Below, piece by piece: positions 57,568 through 64,000 of a DNA stretch of 64,000 nucleotides. Source of the DNA: Saprospiraceae bacterium. Its GTDB lineage: Bacteria > Bacteroidota > Bacteroidia > Chitinophagales > Saprospiraceae. The translations under genes and the position numbers were made by a program. The notes below the pieces were generated by a model. It had not been told where the DNA came from, did no database searches, and saw only the letters and a program-made list of their open reading frames with translations. Every line of letters begins with the position of its first letter. The first letter of the stretch is position 1. The stretch covers positions 496,001 to 560,000 of the forward strand of contig JADJNF010000009.1 of NCBI GenBank assembly GCA_016714445.1, read 5' to 3'.

Positions 57568-60500
57568 ATGGCATTGAAGTTGATCAAAGTTACACCTAAA
57601 AAGGCTTTAAATAAAGCCTACCTTAAAGTACGACCATTAAGAAGTGAGATAGATCTCTTTAAAGCCAATCTGATCACCTTGCTCAGTAAAGTAAATGAGG
57701 TAGAAAGAGAAGAGAATCAGAAAAACCATATCAGGGATTTTTTACGTGATACATACTATAAAGGTATAAATGAAATAAATACAAAAGGTACACAAGATTT
57801 GGTTATCCATGTTGATAAAACAGATCAATCCAAAGTTGGAGTTATCATAGAAGCTAAGCGACCATCCAATAAGTCAGAATGGATCACCGCAGATAAAATA
57901 AATGTCAAAGCTGTACAGGAGCTTGTACTATATTACATGCGAGAAAGGGTGGATGAAAAGAACATTGATATAAAATATCTGATCGCTACCAATATCCATG
58001 AATGGTATATTTTTGATGCAGGCTATTTTGATAAAGTATTTTATGGGAATAAAAAATTTGTCAAACAATATGAAGAGTGGCGGGATGGTAAAAAAGTGAC
58101 AAGGGATACTGCTCTGTTTTACAATGATATAGCCAAACCCTTCATTGATGCGCTAGAAGATGAAATACCTGCTACCTATTTTGATATCAGGGATTATGAT
58201 AAGGAACTCAGAAATGAAGATAAAGCAGATGATAAAAAGCTCATCGCTTTACAAAAGTTACTTTCGGCTTATCACTTATTGAGAGTACCATTTGCCAATG
58301 ACAGTAATGAACTCAACAACCGATTTTATAAGGAGTTGCTGCACATCATCGGGCTGGAAGAAGTAAAAGATGGGGGTAAACAAATCATCAGACGTAAGAG
58401 TAAAGATGCCAGTGAAGGGTCTATGATAGAGAATACGATCAATATTCTCAAAACGGAAGATATATTGGTTCGATTAAGGAATAAACAGATTTTCGGGGAG
58501 ACCAAAGATGAACAACTATACAATATCGCGCTTGAACTCAATCTCACCTGGATCAACAGGATTTTGTTTTTGAAATTGCTCGAAGGACAATTGTTGAGTT
58601 ATCACCGGAATAATAAACGTTATAATTTTCTGAATAAAGATGTCGTCTTTGATTATGACGAAATTTACAAACTGTTTCATCAGGTCTTAGCCAAAACGAT
58701 GCATGACAGAACAGGCAACATTGTACAAAAATATCAATGGGTGCCCTATCTGAATAGTTCATTATTTGAAATCAGTGAACTGGAAAATCAAACCATCAAA
58801 ATCAACTCTCTGGATGATCATGCTCATCTTGAAGTAATGAATGGATCGATTCTTGGCCAATATAAAAATCAAAGCATCAACCCACTTCAGTACCTGTTTG
58901 AATTTTTGGATGCCTATGATTTTGCCAGTGAAGGTGTGGAAGAAGTACAGGAAGATAGCAGGACACTCATCAATGCTTCTATTCTAGGAAAGATATTTGA
59001 GAAAATAAATGGGTATAAAGATGGTTCTATCTATACTCCGGGATTCATAACCATGTACATGTGCAGGCAAGCGATCAGAAGGGCGGTGGTACAGAAATTT
59101 AAAGATGCGTATGGGTGGAATATTCACGAATTTGGAGACATACGCAATTATATAGCGGACAGGAGAAGTAAAGCAGATATTCTGGAGTTTAATGCTTTGA
59201 TCAACTCGTTGCGTCTCTGTGATCCTGCGGTGGGTAGTGGTCACTTTCTGGTTTCGGGTCTCAATGAAATGGTGCTGATCAAATATGAACTCGGTTTACT
59301 CTGTGATAGTGAAGGTAGCAGAATCACGGATTATGACCTGACCATAGAAAATGATGAACTGATCGTCACTTACAGCAATGGAGATATATTTGAGTATCAG
59401 ATCATCGATGGTAAGCCTAAGAGTAAAGAAGATCAAAGGCTGCAAAAATCATTTTTCCATGAGAAACAGACTATTATCGAGAATTGTCTTTTTGGCGTGG
59501 ACATCAATCCTAATTCTGTCAAAATATGCAGGCTGAGACTGTGGATAGAGTTGCTCAAAAATGCGTATTACAAAGAAGATAGCGGATTTACCGAACTGGA
59601 AACACTACCAAACATTGATATCAATATCAAATGCGGGAATAGTCTGATTAGTAGATATGCACTTGACTCTGATCTGAGTAAAGCGCTGAAAAGTATAAAA
59701 TACAATATAGACGACTACAGAGCATTTGTACAAAGTTATAAAAACTGTAAAGATCGTGAAGAAAAGAGAGGATTAGAAGAAATTATCAATAGTATTAAAA
59801 ATAACTTTCAGTCCAAAATAGGAATGAATGATCCAATAAAGAAAAAACTGGATCAAAAGCTATCTGAGCTTTATCATAGATTTACAGGCAATTTTTTATT
59901 CGAGCCTGATGAGCCTTATGGTAGCAAAAAAGAACAAAATGACAATGACAAAGAGAAACTTGAGGCTGAGATCCAAAAACTCAGTAATGAACTCGAAGAA
60001 ATAAAAAACAACGCTGTATATCTTGATGCCTTTGAGTGGAGGTTTGAATTTCCTGAAGTACTGAATGATATTGGTGATTTTATAGGTTTTGATGTGGTGG
60101 TGGGGAATCCGCCATATATCAGGCAGGAAGAACTTGGACTTTTTAAAAATCACCTTCAAAACAGGTATAAAGTTTATTCATCCGGAGGAGATATTTTTTC
60201 ATATTTTTATGAACTAAGTCATAACATACTTAAAATGAATGGATATTTTTCATTCATCAATAATACTTTTGATAAAACCACTGCCGGCAAAACATTACGA
60301 GAATATGTTATTAATAACTTCAAATTTATCAGATACATTGACTTTACCGAAGTGGTTGTTTTTGCAGAAGCTACCACCTATCCTATTATACTTGTTGCAG
60401 AAAAATCAAAATCAAACGGTACTTTCAAATACTTTAAATACGATAAGAGTAGTTTTCATGATAAAGAATTGATAAAAAATGAATCTGCTTATACTGAAGT

Positions 60501-61344
60501 TTTGCAAGATAGCTTGAATTCTGCTGCATGGAATTTTATTAATTCATTTGAACAAAATATTTTGATAAAAATTCAAAGTAACAAATCTATTTTGGATTTA
60601 TACGGCAAATGTTATCGAGGAATAATAACAGGATTAAATGAAGCATTCATTACAGAAAAATCCTTAGGCTCATATGCCATATTAAAAGATGTTTATGACG
60701 GCAAAGATCTGAAAAAATGGAATACACCTTCATCTTTTAAAAAGATGATCGTATTTGAAAGTAAATCGACATCAAAAAACTTTGGTAAGAAAACAGAAAG
60801 CGAAGCTGAGAAAACAATGAAGGAGAAATTTCCTGAAATTTTCACCCATCTTGGGCCATTCAAAGAAAAAGCAGAAAAAAGATTAGATAAAGGAGAATAT
60901 TGGTGGGAATTGAGAAATTGCGCCTACTATAACTTGTTTGAACAACCCAAAATAATCTTCCCCAATCTTCAAAATACCAACAAATTTGCTTATGACTTAA
61001 CAAGGGCTTATTTAAATGCCCCGGCAGTCTTTTTACCTTCTGATGATAAAGCTTTGCTGGCAATACTCAATTCAAAAGTAATATGGCATTTCTTAAAGAG
61101 TATTTGTGTAATAAGAAGTGGTGGCTATATTGAAGTTAAACCTCAGTATTTTGAGCAAATTCCAATTCCGCCCATTGATGAAATCACAAAATTGAAACTA
61201 ACTGAGTTGGCTGAAGAAGCTATTCAGGAAAAAATAAAAAATAGAAATAAAGATATTACTGCCCTTGAATCCCAAATCGACCATTTGGTTTATGAGCTTT
61301 ATGGATTGACTGAAGATGAAATAAAGATTATAGAAAATGGATAA
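57568..61344 (+). CDS. Type IIG-like restriction-modification enzyme
   Basis: This encodes a 1258-residue single-chain enzyme when started at the ATG at 57568 (MALKLIKVTPKKALNKAYLK), the usual opening of this family. A start at 57463 would add 35 atypical residues. The N-terminal nuclease-like domain has GTQDLVIHVD and VGVIIEAKRPSNKSEW near residue 92, a PD-(D/E)xK pattern. The adenine methyltransferase core has the SAM motif LCDPAVGSGHFLVSGL near 551 and the catalytic NPPYIRQEEL near 846 (Eco57I-type). The C-terminal part (about 1000-1258: YRGIITGLNEAFI, LRNCAYYNLFEQPKIIFPN, IEVKPQYFEQIPIPPI) is a TaqI-like target-recognition domain. It protects self DNA and cuts foreign DNA without separate subunits. 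Confidence 0.9.
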   Translation: MALKLIKVTPKKALNKAYLKVRPLRSEIDLFKANLITLLSKVNEVEREENQKNHIRDFLRDTYYKGINEINTKGTQDLVIHVDKTDQSKVGVIIEAKRPSNKSEWITADKINVKAVQELVLYYMRERVDEKNIDIKYLIATNIHEWYIFDAGYFDKVFYGNKKFVKQYEEWRDGKKVTRDTALFYNDIAKPFIDALEDEIPATYFDIRDYDKELRNEDKADDKKLIALQKLLSAYHLLRVPFANDSNELNNRFYKELLHIIGLEEVKDGGKQIIRRKSKDASEGSMIENTINILKTEDILVRLRNKQIFGETKDEQLYNIALELNLTWINRILFLKLLEGQLLSYHRNNKRYNFLNKDVVFDYDEIYKLFHQVLAKTMHDRTGNIVQKYQWVPYLNSSLFEISELENQTIKINSLDDHAHLEVMNGSILGQYKNQSINPLQYLFEFLDAYDFASEGVEEVQEDSRTLINASILGKIFEKINGYKDGSIYTPGFITMYMCRQAIRRAVVQKFKDAYGWNIHEFGDIRNYIADRRSKADILEFNALINSLRLCDPAVGSGHFLVSGLNEMVLIKYELGLLCDSEGSRITDYDLTIENDELIVTYSNGDIFEYQIIDGKPKSKEDQRLQKSFFHEKQTIIENCLFGVDINPNSVKICRLRLWIELLKNAYYKEDSGFTELETLPNIDINIKCGNSLISRYALDSDLSKALKSIKYNIDDYRAFVQSYKNCKDREEKRGLEEIINSIKNNFQSKIGMNDPIKKKLDQKLSELYHRFTGNFLFEPDEPYGSKKEQNDNDKEKLEAEIQKLSNELEEIKNNAVYLDAFEWRFEFPEVLNDIGDFIGFDVVVGNPPYIRQEELGLFKNHLQNRYKVYSSGGDIFSYFYELSHNILKMNGYFSFINNTFDKTTAGKTLREYVINNFKFIRYIDFTEVVVFAEATTYPIILVAEKSKSNGTFKYFKYDKSSFHDKELIKNESAYTEVLQDSLNSAAWNFINSFEQNILIKIQSNKSILDLYGKCYRGIITGLNEAFITEKSLGSYAILKDVYDGKDLKKWNTPSSFKKMIVFESKSTSKNFGKKTESEAEKTMKEKFPEIFTHLGPFKEKAEKRLDKGEYWWELRNCAYYNLFEQPKIIFPNLQNTNKFAYDLTRAYLNAPAVFLPSDDKALLAILNSKVIWHFLKSICVIRSGGYIEVKPQYFEQIPIPPIDEITKLKLTELAEEAIQEKIKNRNKDITALESQIDHLVYELYGLTEDEIKIIENG

Positions 61345-61359
61345 ATCCATTACCATACA

Positions 61360-61477
61360 ATGTAATTATTATAGCTCACGGTTTTTATTTATAACCCACG
61401 GTTTATTTATAACCCACGGTTTAAACCGTGGGCTATGAATAAAACCACACACACCTTACCGTTTTAACGGTTTATTT
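61360..61477. repeat. AACCCACGGTTT palindromes
   Basis: Three tandem half-units of AACCCACGGTTT-type DNA (61375-61412) lead into a complete palindrome CCCACGGTTTAAACCGTGGG, and then into CCGTTTTAACGG at about 61459. They fill the gap between the restriction enzyme gene and the next gene. The first full palindrome may end transcription, though its T-tract is poor. Confidence 0.6.
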
Positions 61478-61510
61478 GCTACAAATTTTCAAACATATTG
61501 ATTAAACATC

Positions 61511-61939
61511 ATGAAGATTATTTTATCAGATTTGAACAAGCTCTTATTTCCGGAATGTTATATGTACACAGCTGATCGCTTCAAAAACGAAAAGGCGTAT
61601 CTGCAAGATATTAATGCTAATCATTACCTTGCAGGTACACGCAATATAAAGTTTACCATCAAGGTTGTCAAATTATCGATGTCTATCACCAAGCCTGAAA
61701 CCAGGGGTGCTGTTCAGTATTTGTATGATAAGCATATAGATCAGTTTTTTGATTGGCACAAGGAATATGATTGGTATGAACTCAAATCGGTTCTGGGGTT
61801 TTTTATTATCTTTTCGCATACATCATCTTTACGAGCAATAGAAAAAAGATTTGAAAACAGAAACACCCGTCTTATGATGGAGAAGTATATGGTAAACTTG
61901 AAAAATGAGATCAAAGTGGTGGAAAATGGATTAACCTGA
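61511..61939 (+). CDS. Unknown 142-residue protein
   Basis: This encodes a soluble, mostly helical protein (MKIILSDLNKLLFPECYMYT, ADRFKNEKAYLQDINANHYL) with a beta-type stretch, NIKFTIKVVKLSMSITKPE. Aromatic-rich helices follow (QFFDWHKEYDWYELKSVLGF, FIIFSHTSSLRAIEKRFENR). No signal peptide or membrane helix is evident. I do not recognise the family. It lies 166 bp behind the restriction-modification gene on the same strand, separated by palindromes, so it could be an accessory or simply a neighbour. The N-terminal half has nothing in common with the broken small gene on the opposite strand. Confidence 0.6.
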   Translation: MKIILSDLNKLLFPECYMYTADRFKNEKAYLQDINANHYLAGTRNIKFTIKVVKLSMSITKPETRGAVQYLYDKHIDQFFDWHKEYDWYELKSVLGFFIIFSHTSSLRAIEKRFENRNTRLMMEKYMVNLKNEIKVVENGLT

Positions 61940-61954
61940 TCACATTTATTGTTT

Positions 61955-62140
61955 ATATTCAAAATAAATTGGTTTGCGAAAATTTCATTTACCAATGCAT
62001 TCATTTTGAGTAAGGACAAAGCGAAGCTTGTCTTTAAAGACATTTATCGTCTTTATAATGGCGACAGAATTTTTGTCTCGATTAAGACATGAGTATCATC
62101 GTCTTGAATAAATAATTCTCGTCGGTATATTTCTGCTCAG
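61955..62140 (-). pseudogene. Broken small protein gene, copy B
   Basis: Pieces of the same protein as at 1437-1713 occur on the minus strand in different frames: KYTDENYLF, then a segment matching TILM/THV, then the NSVAII block, LKMNALVNEIFANQFIL and a short tail. At least two frameshifts and a 40-bp insertion (around 62011-62050) separate the blocks. It is more decayed than copy A and convergent with the gene at 61511. Confidence 0.45.
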
Positions 62141-62236
62141 CTCTTCAAATCCCATTGTATCCTTAATGACGACCCGATGGTCGCAGTTTCAGGCCGTTAT
62201 CAGGCCTGATAAATGCACCTCCGATCCTGTACATTT

Positions 62237-62402
62237 TCCCCGTTGGATATTTATTCTACGGTGTTAAAAATTTATAATTCGTCACCATAAATTCCAATGA
62301 AATAAAGCATCGAAAAATGGCTGTAAATTGATTTGTGCATTGTTTTTTGAGATAGAGCATGCTGAATTTTACCCCGTTGGATATTCATCCTACGGGGTAA
62401 AA
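62237..62402. repeat. CCCCGT-GGAT palindromes, copies 2 and 3
   Basis: A degenerate palindrome at about 62237-62266 and a near-perfect one at 62367-62402 (TTTTACCCCGTTGGAT with ATCCTACGGGGTAAAA). Both are followed by AAATTTATAA. They match the palindrome at 1752-1789. Confidence 0.65.
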
Positions 62403-62435
62403 ATTTATAAAATATTGTATCGCAGTGGAATGTAT

Positions 62436-62510
62436 CAGGCCGATAAATGGCCTGACAGGTCAGGCCGATAAATGGCCTGACAGGTCAGGCCGATAAATGG
62501 CCGGACAAGT
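62436..62510. repeat. Three tandem 25-bp repeats
   Basis: The unit CAGGCCGATAAATGGCCTGA CAGGT occurs at 62436-62460, 62461-62485 and, with two changes, 62486-62510. Each unit is itself palindromic (CAGGCC / GGCCTG). Related pieces lie at 62190-62210 (CAGGCCGTTATCAGGCCTG) and 62540-62570 (GACTTGTCCGGTCTG, CGGCCTG). No gene is visible in 62141-62691. Confidence 0.8.
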
Positions 62511-62691
62511 CAAACCTGAAAATTGACTGACTTGTCCGGTCTGAAAACGGCCTGAAACTGCGACAATCGGGGTTATTTTTTAGTCTTTCGACCATAATGT
62601 TTGATTTTTTTATTTTGACATTTGGCACATGAACTAAGATTACTTATTATCTTGCCTTAAAATTACTATTTCAGCAAAATAAATTTCATAT

Positions 62692-64000
62692 ATGTCACCA
62701 TCCCGCCAGCTCGCCGCCATCATGTTTACCGATATTGTCGGGTTTACTGCTTTGATGGGCAGTGATGAAAAGAAAACTTTTGAGATACTGGAGAAAAACA
62801 GGAAAATCCATAAACCCATCATCAGCGAATACAATGGCCGCTGGATCAAAGAGCTGGGTGATGGGGTCATGGCCAGTTTTAGTCTTGTGTCCGATGCGGT
62901 CCATGCAGCCATTAAAATCATGGAAGCCTGCAATGCCGCCAATGAATACCAGCTTTGTATAGGCATACACCTGGCAGAGGTGGTGTTTGAAAATGATGAT
63001 GTGTTTGGAGATGGGGTCAATATTGCAGCCCGTATTCAATCTTCGGCTAGCCCGGGCAGTATTTTTATATCTGAATCTGTGCACCGCAGTATCGCCAACA
63101 ATGCCGATATCACAACCCGTTTTGCCAAAGAAGCCATCCTGAAGAATGTCAGCCAACCCATCAGGATGTATCAGGTTTTGGTGGCTGGTAGTGAGATCTT
63201 AGTCCCTGAAAAACCGGCTGCAGTCGTCATTGAAAAAAGTATAGCAGTATTGCCTTTCGTCAATATGAGCAGCGACACTGAGCAGGAATATTTTAGCGAT
63301 GGTATCAGTGAAGAAATCATCAACATGCTGGCGCAGGTATCTGAATTGAAGGTGATCGGAAGGACATCTTCGTTTGCTTTCAAAGGAAAAAACATGGATT
63401 TAAAAATCATTGGCGAGCAATTGAAAGTGACTCACTTACTGGAGGGAAGCGTAAGAAAATCAGGAAACAAATTGCGCGTCACTGCACAGCTCATCAGCGT
63501 GTCAGATGGCTTTCATCTATACTCAGAAAAATTTGACCGTGAACTGGATGACATTTTTGCTATACAGGATGAGATTTCATTGGCCATTCTCAATGCAGTT
63601 AAAATCAAATTAATAGGAAAGGAAGAAAAAGCGGTTCTAAAAAGATATACCGATAACATAGAGGCGTATCAATTGTATTTGAAAGCGAAATATTATTACA
63701 ATAAATATACTCCTGATGCATTCCTGCAAGCCGTTGAATATTTGAACTCGGCTATTGAAATAGAACCCGAATACGCCATAGCCTATTCAAGCCTATCCTA
63801 TTGTTACCTTACATTATGGTATTTTAATTGGATGCCTGAGGAACAATCCCTGCCACAAGCATTAAAAGCCGCTCAACAAGCTATACAGTTGGACAATCAG
63901 ATTGCAGAAAGTCACCTCAGCCAGGGCAGAGTAAAATTGCACTATGAGCTGAACATAAAAGATGCATTGATTGATTACAAAAAGGCTCTAGCAATTAACC
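62692..64000 (+). CDS. Adenylate cyclase / TolB-like / TPR fusion, 3' end missing
   Basis: The frame is open from the ATG at 62692 to the window edge (436 codons). Residues 5-170 are a class III nucleotide cyclase: RQLAAIMFTDIVGFTALMGS has the first metal Asp, WIKELGDGVMASF the substrate Lys and second Asp, and DDVFGDGVNIAARIQS the Asn and Arg of the active site. Residues about 185-300 are TolB/FlgO-like (SIAVLPFVNMSSDTEQEYFS, DGISEEIINMLAQV, LEGSVRKSGNKLRVTAQLI). TPR helices follow (AIEIEPEYAIAYSSLSYCYL). Key catalytic residues are intact, so cAMP synthesis is plausible. No signal peptide is seen, so it acts in the cytoplasm. The TPR part may bind a regulator. Confidence 0.92.
   Translation, partial: MSPSRQLAAIMFTDIVGFTALMGSDEKKTFEILEKNRKIHKPIISEYNGRWIKELGDGVMASFSLVSDAVHAAIKIMEACNAANEYQLCIGIHLAEVVFENDDVFGDGVNIAARIQSSASPGSIFISESVHRSIANNADITTRFAKEAILKNVSQPIRMYQVLVAGSEILVPEKPAAVVIEKSIAVLPFVNMSSDTEQEYFSDGISEEIINMLAQVSELKVIGRTSSFAFKGKNMDLKIIGEQLKVTHLLEGSVRKSGNKLRVTAQLISVSDGFHLYSEKFDRELDDIFAIQDEISLAILNAVKIKLIGKEEKAVLKRYTDNIEAYQLYLKAKYYYNKYTPDAFLQAVEYLNSAIEIEPEYAIAYSSLSYCYLTLWYFNWMPEEQSLPQALKAAQQAIQLDNQIAESHLSQGRVKLHYELNIKDALIDYKKALAIN

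Noticed and set aside
61741..62043. 100-codon minus-strand frame overlapping the gene at 61511
   Set aside because: Only its N-terminal part, outside the overlap, resembles the broken small protein; the remainder is antisense to the 142-residue gene.
1..64000. tRNA, rRNA, replication origin or prophage structural genes
   Set aside because: None was recognised by reading; a tRNAscan and Rfam search would be needed to exclude small RNAs.

Overview
The window looks like a piece of a chromosome from a gliding-type Bacteroidota, most likely a Saprospiraceae-like member of the phylum. The order is inferred from gene content, not proven. The DNA is AT-rich. Many secreted proteins carry type IX secretion (T9SS) C-terminal sorting domains, there is a giant SprB-repeat protein, and the ECF sigma / FecR / TonB receptor / DUF4249 set is typical of the phylum. 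Several start regions carry the Bacteroidota -7 element TAnnTTTG. I recognise no rRNA, tRNA or CRISPR array.

Layout. 1-9.2 kb is an accessory zone read on the minus strand. It holds an antitoxin 5' end with a broken HigB-like toxin, small lipoproteins, a type B T9SS protein, an IS982 element, a frameshifted T9SS protein joined to a SMEK-domain remnant, and three hairpins that resemble integron attC sites. 9.2-10.4 kb is decayed DNA. 10.4-16.0 kb is a sigma/anti-sigma/TonB receptor/DUF4249/GNAT cluster. 16.4-23.8 kb carries an SdrD-B protein, an all-alpha conserved protein, trehalase diverging from an MFS transporter, and purF. 24.0-36.4 kb has two T9SS proteins, one of 3055 residues with about 22 SprB-like repeats. 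36.8-38.2 kb is an IS110 element. 38.9-45.8 kb has two propeller-type LytS-like histidine kinases and one LytTR regulator. 46-54 kb carries a Kelch-like protein with its DUF4907 partner and two more T9SS proteins. 54-57.1 kb has an M28 peptidase and a collagen-like protein. 57.6-61.3 kb encodes a one-polypeptide restriction-modification enzyme. 61.3-62.7 kb is rich in palindromes and tandem repeats. The window ends in an adenylate cyclase/TolB/TPR fusion.

Most notable result. The IS110 element has, directly upstream of its recombinase, a 154-nt region that folds on paper into a closing stem with two arms. Each arm ends in an internal loop. One loop matches both sides of the hairpin into which the element is inserted, and the other matches the element's own ends. 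This is the architecture of an IS110 bridge RNA. The target hairpin is itself a repeated part of the 3' modules behind the T9SS genes here.

A second theme is modular copying. The same C-terminal block (DUF1349-like lectin fold plus sorting domain) is followed by the same A/C-rich low-complexity DNA, GC-rich hairpin and near-identical terminator at four loci, with a remnant at a fifth. Three large genes carry single-base homopolymer indels that should be checked against reads before being called real.
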